Shown here: positions 46,531 through 56,999 of the stretch, piece by piece
Layout of the letters: every line of letters begins with the position of its first letter
Numbering within the stretch: the stretch's first letter is position 1
Origin: Pachyseris speciosa
Taxonomy: Eukaryota; Cnidaria; Anthozoa; Scleractinia; Pachyseridae
DNA length: 64,000 bases
Reading direction: 5' to 3'
NCBI GenBank assembly: GCA_016490735.1
Contig: JAEMWC010000048.1
Span: 1,685,001-1,749,000 of the forward strand
Position numbers and translations under genes: made by a program
The notes under the pieces: model-generated
What the model was told of the DNA's origin: nothing
The model's input: only the letters and a program-made list of their open reading frames with translations
Databases searched by the model: none

Positions 46531-49500
46531 TTCAAACTGATCAAACCTCTCACCTGATAAATCGCTTAAGAGCTTGATCAAGAGTCAATTCTCCGTTCCT
46601 AACACCTCTCATTAAGTTGATTCTGTCATCTTCACTCATGGTCATTTCACAAGCAATGACCTCAGATGACGGCCGGCTACCAGACTTTCTTTTGGTGCTC
46701 TTTCCAAAAAATCCACGTTTTAACTTAGGTTTGCTATCTGACTTGTCCTCATCATTTGGAAGATCATCCTACAGAGGGTATAAAAATAACACTCAAAATA
46801 TTATAACACCCTAAATTCATTTTCTTGTCACTGTTAAGTTTCTATTAAAAGAGGTTTCTTAAAACATAAAACTGTAAAAACGAACGATAAAATCCGACGT
46901 TTCGGAGTAGTCATGACTCCATTATCATGGAAAATATAAATGAGATCATGCAAATTACAGCATTTAAAGCGATTTTGGCGTGAAAAAATTAACATAAGAG
47001 GGTGCAAAGATTATAAAATACTTTTGCACGAATGGAGTCTGATTGCACGTTGAGATTTGGCTTTAAAGCTCTTATAAAAAGCATTTCGTACACTAAGCAG
47101 TGCCTCAGGACCTGCTAAAGCATTTCCAAGTGCTTAAGAAATGCAAAACTAAATTTGACTGCTTAGTGTACGATCAGACTTTAGTGTGCAATCAGACTCC
47201 ATTCGTGCGAAAGTATTTTTATAATCTTCGCACCCTCTTATGTTAATTTTTTTGCGCCAAAATTGCTTTAAATGCTGTAATTTGCATGATCTTGTTTATA
47301 TTTTCCTTGATAATGGAGTCATGACTACTCCGAAACGTCGGATTTTATCGTTCGTTTTTACAGTTTTATGTGTTAAGTTTCTGGTTGAAAAAAGAAGATA
47401 ACTACATTGAAATACCAGCGATTATTAAAAAAGTAGGATTAATTAAATAGCTCTATTTATATATTTAACTCTGATTCACTTACATATGTATTTATTTTCT
47501 CATTTTTCTTGCAGAGTTAGTTAGAACCCCTTTTAGCATATCTTCCTGTTTTTCAGTTAGTTTTAGTCCATCTTTTTGTTACCTTCTTGTTATTTCTCTT
47601 AGCTTTGGGCGTTTTGTCCCACCCCGATTAGCGTTGCAGCTATTCGCAGGACAAACTATTGGTTTTATTGAGAACTTGTAATAAAGTTGTTGTTGTTATT
47701 GTTGTTGTTGGTTGAAGAAATTTGTTTAAACATCAAGACAGACAGGTACGATGGTCATTTCTTTTTTTTTCCCATGACCGGTATTGGTTTGTCAGGAATT
47801 GTTTTGAAACTCAACTATAGAGCAAACAGGTTTATGGAAGCCCAGGATTTACATCATTTAGGTTTCAAGTATGTGATAAAAAAGACAAAGTGGGCAGCTG
47901 AACATAAATGTAACAGATGAAACAAGGGTGATTTTAAATGACTGTGAATAAATTATATGAACTGAGGAATTGTGGAATGAATATGTCAATGATCATCGCA
48001 GTTATGAACACTACTTAAGCAGTAGTGAAAATAAAGCTTGATAAAATTTCAAACTTGTATGAGAGTCAAACCCATGACCTCTGCAATACCAGTGCAGTGC
48101 GCAGTGCTCTACCGACTAAGCTAACAAGCCAACTGGGAGCTGGTCATTTTGTTGGTTCATAATAAACCAGTGAGTGATGAATATATGACTGTGAATATAC
48201 TACATATAAATTATTCACAGTATAGCTCAGTTGGTAGAGTACTGCACCGGTATCGCAGAGGTCATGGGTTCAACTCCAGTACAAGCCTCAATTTTTTCAG
48301 GCTTTCTTTCACTACTACTTAAGTAGTGTTCATAACTTCAGTGATCATTTACATCTTCAAAGATCAATTTGTTGCCAAAAAGTACTTACTTTGTTGGGTT
48401 TTATGTAATCACTTTTTCGGCAGTCCTCTTCATACCTAAGTTAGAATTTTTTCAGAATCAGTTCATTTCATACATGTCGTAAGTTACTTTTATCACATGC
48501 AGTATATGGGATACTTTTCAGAAATATTAAGAGGTAATTCTTCTCTTGGTACATGAGAAAATTTCATCTGGTTTACTTAGTACATACAGTGTAGCACCAA
48601 GGATTCTGTGGGACGTTAAAGAACCCACACACTGTTAGAAAATAGTAGGGGACGTACATGTAGTTCCCGATGTTGTGGTCTATCTCTCATCTGATGGTTG
48701 GGTTGGTAAATGCTCAGAGATATTAGCTGTACAAGCTATGCTAAAATCAAAGGGTAAATAAAGTATATGCATGTGTGTATGTATGTAGCCCATGCTGGCT
48801 TGTGTTCATAAAATTCAAGGAGTATTCCAGTAACTGAGTTTTCAAGGAGTGTTCATAGCAAGTTTACTTTGTCTTGCACTACATGTATGTTTTAAAACGT
48901 TTTCATTGGTCAAAAATTCAAGGAGCTTTCATTATTTTGAAGCACTTTCTTCAGAAATTCTTCTTTTCAAGGGTTTTTCAAGCACCCTTGAAAACTAAAA
49001 TTAAATTCCAGGGCATTTTAAGGACTTCAAGGAGTACATGTAGCACAAACCCTGTTAGTAACTTGACTTGCATGGTCATAATCAGACAAGACTGAAATAG
49101 AACTTTGTTTACAAGCATTAAAAAAGTAACACGGCTGTTGAAATACATCCCACCGTTTCAACTGTTCCACAGCTTCTTCAACAGTCAGTTCTCCTTGTTT
49201 CACCATGATCATCAAAGCTATGCGATCTTCCTCTCCCATTTTTATTGCAGACGCTAGCAGGTCATAGTCCTTTGCAGTGGTGGGATTAGAAGGTCGCTTT
49301 TCCAAGGCTTGTTTCTTTGATTCACCAACGCTATGGTGTTTCTTCTTGCTGCTCTGAAGCCACTTAAATCGAAATGGTCGGGATTTAAAAGAGGATGCCT
49401 CTCTTTCCCGCATCTTTGGCTCCAGATTGACTTAAAAGAACACAAGAATTGTCACAAAATGCATCGACTACAGACCTTAGTTATGCCTGTAGTTACATTA

Positions 49501-52500
49501 CTTAAACCCAAAGCACATCAAGTGAAAGGCTTTTTATACCAAAAGGCCTCAAAGAGGACACATGGTTACTAGTAATGAAAACACACCAGGAGAAGGATAA
49601 GAATGGGCAAAATGTGAATTTCAGTAACATTTTTAATAGAGCGGTCGAGCAGACCCGAGCAAGAACATGGGAAAGGAAAATGCAGAGTCTGAAGTGTCAA
49701 ACGATTTGCCTGTTTGGTCAGCGGTTTCTCCAAAGTCGTTTCAAACAAATCTTTGTACAGTATACATGTATGCCATATTCAACGTAAAAATTGGCTATTT
49801 TTACTAGAAGTACCTTGCTCAAATGAGATACAAAGAATATTTGACTGTAGATAATAGATATTTAGATTACAACTAATATTTCAGTGGAGAAAATGTAATA
49901 AAACAAGTTGGGTAAATGTTGAGATAATTGTCAATGTTTTCACTCTCAATGCAGAAGGTCCCTCCAAAAAGTTATAGACTACCAAAAGCAGTCAATGGCA
50001 TAAAGGTTACTGGCATTGATTGCCAGTAACCACATAAAAAGGCTGCAAAAATGAATCCAGATCAGCAACATCAACTGTACTCACCATGTAACTCTTTGAG
50101 GGAATCTAAACTCCTAGAAAGGTTGGTGTTCCGCTCTACCTTCCTTCGTTTCTTCCCCCTTGATTTGTTGTCACGTTGAGCAGAACTGGCAACATCCAGA
50201 TAAGCAGGAATCATTCCCTGTCATGCAAGAGATAACTAATCAGGATGACATGGCAACTAAAAGAACTCAAATTTCCCACCTACAGGTATACACGTTTCTT
50301 GTTGGTAATCTACAAAACTGGCATAAACATATGTTGTATGAGAAAAAGACATACCTGCAGATGAACGATGATACCCTGTTACATGTACGATCATTTACAA
50401 TCATTCTGCCCTCAAAAATAATACCTACCTGTATGTGACAACATGCTTTATACTTGACTACAAAGTCAACTTATTTATTTATTCATCTACATGTGATACA
50501 GATTCCAAGGCTGTACTCTAGGAATAATTTTTGGGAGCCCAAAACTCTGAAACTTTTAAATTCAAGGTGCATAACCTTCTACATGTAGTAATTTAGTGCA
50601 AAAACTAAGATTTCCTTGTCGCCGAGGGCCACTGGGTATTGCTGGAGTACAGCAACTGCATTCAGCAAATTATGCAAGGTAAAGAGATACCGTAAAAGGA
50701 TAGGTCAAGATTTCACAAACCTGGTAGCTCAAGGCTGCCTGAGCTTATCTATGTTTTCATGGCCAGGGGTTTGCTACTCCCCCTAAATCTAAAATGGGAT
50801 GCCAGTTGATCACAGGTCACCAACCAGCATTTTGTCAGCAGGTAGCTTTTTGCAAATCCAGTTAGATAATTATATAAATAGGGAATTAAAATATAATTGA
50901 AATCCTCAGGTCAAGGACAATATTAAATGACCCTTATAGCAAATAATGAAAATGTTAACAACCAAGTAATTAACAGGATTTTCCTTTTCAGATGATGTTG
51001 CAGTCGACCTGAGCTAACCAGGCGGAAATTAGGGGTGTGCCAGTGAAAATTATAACTGAGCAACAGCGATTCTTTGGTGCGCACCTGCCGATGACTGGGT
51101 CATTCACAGGCAGTGAAAATTGCCAGTCGCCGGCCAAAAAGGAGAACCCTGAATAAACCAGAATAGATTCTTGAGATTTTTGGTCGATATTAGTTTACAT
51201 CTTACAGTTGGGCTGGATTTCTCTTCTGAAGACACTGATCCATGATGGCCCTCATCTTCCGAGACATCTTCATGTCTACTATCATCTTCTCTTTCCCGTG
51301 ATTTTCGACCTTTGAACTTTGAGGAATGCCTTGATGAACCAGGTCTTTGGGCAGCGGCAAGACGCGAAGGCTAAAGAAAAGTACTAACATGAGACACTGG
51401 CAAGCTTGAGTTTACAGTCAAGACGCATACAGAAAATGCAAGCACTATCTATTTATTATACATAATTATGTTAAAATGTGAGGGATAGAAATTGCATCAT
51501 TCTTAAAAAATAAGTTTTGTTGACATAAAAATTAATTAAAACAATCATTGTGCAGTGTAATATGAGACGTTACATCTGTATACCTGTGGTGGAGATTCTT
51601 CAACTGCTGCTTGCTTCTCTGCCTGCCGCTGCCGTAGACTCTGCAATGCTGTTAGCACATGTTCCTCATAAGTGTAAAACTTGTCAGCATATATCGTCAC
51701 CAATGTGTCTAGAATTCCTTCAGTACCATCCTGCCAACAAAGAAACAAAGCTTTAATCCTTACACAACACAAGGCCTTAAATTCACCCTCCAAACTTGGA
51801 TGCTGGGTTTGCTCTCAGTTATTTTCAAACTCTAAGTAGCTGATCTTTCTACCTTTCTATATTGTTTTAGAGTTCTTAGTTGTTGTAAATGTCTGTGGTT
51901 TTCTCATGATATGTTAGTTTCTGAGAGATCCAGATATCTGAGACCTACACTGTAGCATTTCCAAGATGGCTACTATCAAGCTTTTATCCAGTTGGTTGTC
52001 CAGCCATCTGTTGGACAGCCACTTTTTAGCTGATCAAGACTCTGGACGGCCTTCCAGGCACTGCTCATGAATGATATAGAGTACCTAATTTGAACCAGAG
52101 ATACCAATCTCTGCCATTTTGCACCCAATAACCACCCTGCCCCCTCCCCCTGCTAAGATGCACCACCCTACCCACCCTAACAACAACAACATCCACCATC
52201 TTTTGCAAAATCTTTTTATCCTAGCTAGCCCCTCCCCACCAACACCAGTAATGATGGCAATGATGAAAAATCATATATTCTTTGGTTCAAGTACAAGTTT
52301 GCGGTCGATTGGGTGAAACATGTGCCAAAATGTAGCCACTAACCAACATTTCTTGGATTTTCGGAAAAATTGGAATAAGCCATTTTACCATTGCATGCTC
52401 AGTGACCTGGCCTATGAGTGGATATGAGGCTGGCGGTGACCTTGTTTTGACACAGACCTCATTGCCTTTCTCGTGTAAATCATGTTGTTCGTATGCAAAC

Positions 52501-55500
52501 TAGGCCACATTTACATGGGAAAGACAATGAGGTTTGTATCAAAACAAGGTCACCTCCAGCTTCACTTCCGTTCAATGGCCAGGTCACTGAACACATAACT
52601 GTAAAATGAACTATTGAGATATTAGCTTCTTTCAGAAATGAGACTCCAAGTCACTTTGGAAAATCAAGGAGATTCTTTCCATATCCACAAGACTCCTGGA
52701 TAGTCCAGGAGAGTTGGGAGATGCACTGAACCCAGTTTTCAAAATATATCAGGGCCATGCTCTAACAGTGCCCAGTGGCCCCTGGTGACTTTTGCCTTTG
52801 GGTAACAACAAAAATAACAACTTTATTATGGCTTGTTAAATCAATATCACAATTTGTCCACCCAACTCAGGTGGGCGACAAGGAAATCTTGATTTCTTTC
52901 CCAAAAGTACTATGCAGGACACTCTGGATTTCAAAGGTTCACAGTTTTGATAGGCTCCCAAAACTTTTTCTTAGAGCACAGCACTGTATATAGTAATTCA
53001 AAGTTCCAGTTACATGTAGTCATTGGTGAGGACTACTATAAAACATGTGTATAAGCCACACCTTTTAGTTTAATTTTTAGTCGTGGATACGCGAAAGCGT
53101 AGGAACGAGTATTGTGAGGGGGCAGATTATGCAAATTTGTCACTCACTCAGATGTAAACAAATTGACATGTCAACGGCATACCAATAGATATCGATTTTC
53201 CGAAGTATTGGCGGAATACCTCTATCGGCTTTCCAAAGTAATGTCTGAGGAGCAACAGTCGAACCGATGAACGGAATGAAAAAAGTAAAGTAAAGTAACT
53301 TTATTTCAGCTCGGATCGAAAGAAGTAAACAGCAAAAGGAACGTCCGATCAAACAGCCGAACGACGAAAGAAATTATAATCAATATTCCGTCACAAGTGC
53401 AGCTTCTCCTTCGTTCATCCAATTCATGATCTGTAGAAAAAATATATGAGCCGTTCTACCCAAGATATTTTCCAAGTGTGTACAGGAATTGACGGCGAAA
53501 ACTTTTGACACCAACATAGCTGCATTCGCGAAGCCATTTTCAGCGTTGGTAATAATATTCTAACGAAAACAATACAATCTAAAATTAAATTATTTTTAGG
53601 TGGTGCCATCACGTTTAGCCACAATGTAAACACAAGTTTGCTTTGAGAAATATTCTTCTTTTTAACTAAACGCGCCACTTTTTTCAGTAAAAGTTTTGAA
53701 TGAAACTTGATTATTTTTATATCCAAAAGCATGGCGTCGATGGTTGTTTGTGAAAACGACGGCAAATGTTGCATTTCCGACCGGCAGTAAAAAGCATAAT
53801 TTGCATATGTCAAATTTCAGTTGCGTTCATGTTTGTTCGACAGCTTTGTGTAACAATTTACTCGAAATACTGCAGTGTGTTGGCTGGCTTCGTTTTGGCA
53901 AAATCGTCCTTTCGCCTGATATTTATCCGACCATACGGACAAGACAGAAACCTTTCAAAAGGAGCACATTTTTTTTAACTCCCACGATATCTCACTGCCT
54001 CGATAATTCATTCAAACGCGAATATGTAAATATGAACCCCGAGGTTAAATTGTGTTTAGCTCATGAACAATAAAATTGATGCTCAAAAGAGCTGGACGTT
54101 TCGGAACACATTAAAAAGTTGTTTAAACACTTTCGAGAAAGAGTTTTCACCCGTTTAAACTAGTTAAAATGCCGTTTTCTCGAGTCACCTTGGCTTAATC
54201 CCCCTTATCGCAAATAAGGTCACATATCCACGACTTCTTCACAGTTGTACTTTGATTCTTTAAAGTCCTGTCTGAAACGTTTCAGTGAGGAAAGGTCATA
54301 ACAATTAAATTGCTGAGAGCATAACTGACCTATGTTGAATTACAGGTAGTTTTTGGATTTTGCTCAGATTTGTCTGAATTTTTGCATGTGAACTGCAATT
54401 TTAGTGAAAGAAGATGTAATGTAATTTGCAAACCACTCTCACGTAAGGTTGATTTCTTTGCAGTCGTTTTTGCATACATTATTTCTTGGAAATGAAAAAA
54501 TTGGCAAAAAAATACCGGACAATGTTTTTCAATCTAATTGCAATTAACATGCAAAATAAATATTTGGACAAACTCAAGCAAAATAAAAAAAATGACCTAA
54601 AATTCAACATAGGTTGGTTATGCTCTCAGCCCTTCAATTATTGTAGTCTTTCATTGACAGACTTTTCAATGGAGACTTGCTAAAGTACAATAATTTTGTA
54701 AGACCCCCACAAATTATACAGTAACACAATGGATGTTGGCACAAATAGCTGATATTTGCAACTTAATATAACAACTTTTTTATTACCACAAGAAGTTTAC
54801 AACAGCCCACCATAAAATTGCAATGTAAATTCAACACCCAGCAGGTTACAGATTGAAACAAACCTAAATATAACTTGTGGACAAAAATACTGTACTGTGA
54901 TCAACTACATGTACACTGAAAGACTAGTGAAACTTGTCAAACCAGCATCTAAAAGAATTATCATTCCAAACGATCGCTACGGTTGTAAACATTTTGACTC
55001 CTTGCAGGCATCTGGAGATTAACAGATGTATGAATTAATTGAAAATTCCTGAGTACCTAGAAATCGTCTGGTGAAAGCTACAATCACCAAAGCTAATATC
55101 ATGTGCTTTATAATAACCAAGGATGAACAATTTCCGAGAAATAATTGTGGTTTCCTGGCGGTTCTAAACAGTTATTGTTTACACAAGTAATCAAAACCCA
55201 AGCGAAGACTAGGAAATTTGAAATTCCCACAAATTTCAATGCTCGCCACATAATTAGCTAAGACAAGACAAAGTCAATAGTATGTTAGCTTAAAAGATTA
55301 CCAACCAGCACTCGCCTGTCTTTGAGTGCTCATGAAAAATGTAAGCGTATATTGTTCCATCCCACACGTGTATATTAGCCAATACATCAAGCATGAACAT
55401 GAGCTTATATCGTAGATGGAAATGTGAAACATGCGTCAAGCTATACAAGCATTTCCAGTGCACTTTTCAATGATCGACAAAATTAAAATCTTCCGAGAGT

Positions 55501-55915
55501 ACAGCTGTAGGTCGAGAAGAGTTACCACAATTTATTAAAAATTATAAGAACACACACTTACCGGACGAGAATATGGAGAAGAAGTCAGGTCGATTTTGTC
55601 TTCTTCTAGCTTATCACGCAACATCATCTTAAGTTGAATAGGGGGATATGTTTCCCGCTCGGGTTGAGCTTGTAAATGCTCACTTTCATCGCCCGCCTCT
55701 AAGACAAAGTACACAGCGGTTCCAGCTTGTTTTAAGCGAGCAACAGCATTCAAGATATCGGTTCTGTCCTTGAAATTTCTAACGCCGATCGCGTCCAAAT
55801 CCTCCTTGCCAATTTCTTTGCAGATTTCGAGTTCGTCGTAGCCATTGTCGAGGAAAGCCTGGGTGTAGTGAATGAAACCCAGCGACCGAAGCCAATCTTC
55901 CACAGAGCTGCTCAT
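38774..55915 (-). CDS. SASH1: SASH1-like SAM/SLY scaffold protein (spliced, 14 coding exons)
   Basis: Coding exons, in transcript order (high to low): 55915-55562, 51730-51584, 51370-51206, 50217-50085, 49430-49133, 48435-48390, 46768-46554, 45884-45833, 45235-45106, 44627-44509, 43408-43252, 42398-41012, 40444-40313, 39013-38774. Product about 1190 aa. Residues 5-65 form a SAM domain (FLDNGYDELEICKEIG). Residues 329-361 and 422-452 are two SLY-like segments (MGEEDRIALMIMVKQGELT; MSEDDRINLMRGVRNGELT). Exon 12 is proline-rich with EYNEVPPPRPVQ repeats. Residues after about 1060 match the vertebrate SASH1 tail: HIDLTQEPYSDQ, NLVDRYAEEL, then SAM2 (LSDWLTSLGLPMYIESL, ERHFQFAGV). Vertebrate SASH1 is an adaptor in TLR/NOD1 signalling, adhesion and pigmentation; the role here is inferred. 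No SH3 exon was found. The exon 5 donor (GTGTTA at 49132) is weak and was chosen because it preserves phase. Exon 12 needs a one-base correction near 41755, or a 53-bp intron. The symbol marks family, not proven orthology. Confidence 0.87.
39109..39633. mobile_element. pogo/Tigger-like non-autonomous element, TA TSD
   Basis: The ends CAGTCGAAACACTATTAAGC and aatagaggtttgactg are imperfect inverted repeats flanked by TA. Internal ttaagcggtgaccc and gaccgcttaaaagagg match the typical pogo-type MITE ends of invertebrates. It lies in the last SASH1-like intron. Confidence 0.7.
39868..40018. repeat. Hairpin with about 60-bp arms
   Basis: acaccgttttgctaatgatc and attgtgggtagatccagtcc at the left are mirrored by ggactggatctacccacaat and ctaatcattagcaaaatggt at the right. 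MITE-like; in the SASH1-like intron before exon 13. Confidence 0.65.
41330..41700 (-). repeat. Coding minisatellite, 81-bp (27-aa) units, in SASH1-like exon 12
   Basis: Five EVPPPR units on the minus strand (NPYKEVPPPR, YSYNEVPPPRPVQ, then three [DH]EYNEVPPPRPVQ). Two units (41417-41497 and 41498-41578) are identical at DNA level, period 81 bp. Each unit pairs a tyrosine in an acidic context with a PPPRPV SH3-type ligand and a TEDSDD acidic patch. Confidence 0.85.
46118..46530 (+). mobile_element. tRNA-headed SINE with (ATT)n tail
   Basis: Head: ggcacagtagtgagagcact (A-box-like) and B-box GGTTCGAATCC, a body with ttggttcttgaccctactct, a duplicated gctgccagaggtgatgtgta segment, then about 22 ATT units (46460-46529). 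It sits just downstream (minus sense) of SASH1-like exon 7. Confidence 0.7.
46863..47372. mobile_element. 510-bp palindromic element with TTAA target
   Basis: aacataaaactgtaaaaacg at the left and cgtttttacagttttatgtg at the right; arms of about 190 bp pair with few mismatches (ccgacgtttcggagtagtca). TTAA is present at 46859-46862 and 47373-47376, as in piggyBac/Kolobok-type insertions. No ORF. Confidence 0.75.
47975..48352. mobile_element. Inverted pair of tRNA-like SINE heads inside a palindrome
   Basis: Outer ends caatgatcatcgcagttatg and cataacttcagtgatcattt are inverted. Inside lie two tRNA-like heads in opposite orientation: minus about 48055-48140 (TTAGCTTAGTCGGTAGAGCA) and plus about 48215-48290 (TATAGCTCAGTTGGTAGAGT ... 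GGGTTCAACTCC). Confidence 0.7.
48580..48790 (+). mobile_element. SINE body fragment
   Basis: gttaaagaacccacacactg and agtaggggacgta match the body of the SINE at 56876-57350. The head is missing. Confidence 0.55.
52378..52614. repeat. Inverted repeat in SASH1-like intron 1
   Basis: gtgaccttgttttgacacag plus cattgcctttc at the left are mirrored by gaaagacaatgag and atcaaaacaaggtcac at the right; outer cagtgacctggcc / ggccaggtcactg also pair. Confidence 0.6.
53072..54262. mobile_element. Non-autonomous element, copy 2 (inverted relative to 7680-9125)
   Basis: Ends AGTCGTGGATACGCG and CACATATCCACGACT. It is collinear with copy 1 but lacks the 319-bp insertion, so it provides the empty site. 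It is located in SASH1-like intron 1, with no recognisable protein. Confidence 0.75.
54307..54639. mobile_element. MITE, GAAGGGCTGAG family, copy 2
   Basis: attgctgagagcataactg at the left and tggttatgctctcagccctt at the right are inverted. Internal gcaaaccactctcacgtaag matches the 61.7-kb copy. Confidence 0.75.
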
Positions 55916-56119
55916 CTCCTATCTCGTTCAAAAATAATATGCATCCCGAGCAGACAAGCAACAGCAATCTGGGGGTTTTTCAGCACGAACGGAAGGTAGC
56001 AGAAACCGCTCTGAAAAGGCGGGTTTTTCTAAATCTGGCTTTTGCGTCGCTGAAAACAACATCACTTCCGATCAAAGACCTCGCAGCCTGGCCTCGGATG
56101 TGAAAGGTTACAAAGCAAG
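55916..56119. promoter_or_regulatory. Bidirectional promoter between SASH1-like gene and PCNP
   Basis: Only 204 bp separate the two divergent start codons, so both 5' UTRs and core promoters must fit here or in unseen upstream exons. GGAA/TTCC cores resembling ETS sites occur at about 55988 (cggaagg) and 56065 (cacttccg). The PCNP start codon lies in AAGATGGCGGA, close to the YY1 consensus found at many housekeeping start sites. No TATA box is visible. Promoter function is inferred from gene layout. Confidence 0.6.
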
Positions 56120-56967
56120 ATGGCGGATGACAAAGTCGAAGCGAGTCCGAAACTCTCGGAAGAAAAACGTGACAATGAAGGTCTAAATGCGCAAATCCAT
56201 ACTCTCGTATTCCAATAATGAATAGCTTATGCACTTATACTGAACTTGTGCAGTATGTGTGTCTAATGTACAGGGAGCATCAACCAAAAGATTGCATCAA
56301 TCGGAGAGAAGAGAAAACTGCCAGAGAACTCTTTGACGCGGGATCCTGCTGACAAACCCAAAATCTCGATGTCGCTCTCTGGATCTCCACAGAAGAAGCC
56401 GATTGGAGTTAGTTTAAAGCTGGTGAGTTATTTCAAAGGTACCGCTTGCACACTTTCTGGTATTTTTGTCCGCTACAGCGGATTATGCGCAAACATTGAA
56501 AATGAAATCGACATATCCGTTGACATCAGTTCACAAAAATGCGGAACTGCGGGATTTTTGATGCGAGGCTCAGATTTGATCACGGAAAGCTGATTTACTA
56601 GTCACGTCCAAACAGGCACCCTGTTTTATTTTTTCAAGTTTGCATTTGACCAGCACCTGCTGCATTTGAACTTAATAATTAAATCCGGTTATATCCCTTT
56701 GTCAGAAGTAAATTATGTATATGCCTCGGTTGTTTTACATGTAAGATAGAGATAAACCCTGCTCACAAGGTAATTATTTTTAGCAAATACCTATTTAGCA
56801 TTTTAGCAACAAATTTCTACTTCAAGAGTGGTATTGGTTTAATGTAATTTTGTTTTTTTTGCCCGTTTGTTTTGCCCAGTTAGCTCAGTGGTAGAGCACC
56901 GGACTACTGTGTGGGAGGTCGCGGGTTCAAACCCCGGCCGGACCAACACTCAGGGTGTTTAAATAAT

Positions 56968-56999
<32 letters not shown>

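Noticed and set aside
48215..48290. Possible tRNA gene
   Set aside because: tRNA-like promoter only; it is part of an inverted repeat structure with a degenerate fold.
56876..56945. Possible tRNA gene
   Set aside because: A- and B-boxes are good, but acceptor and anticodon stems do not pair, and the sequence continues into a repeated SINE body.
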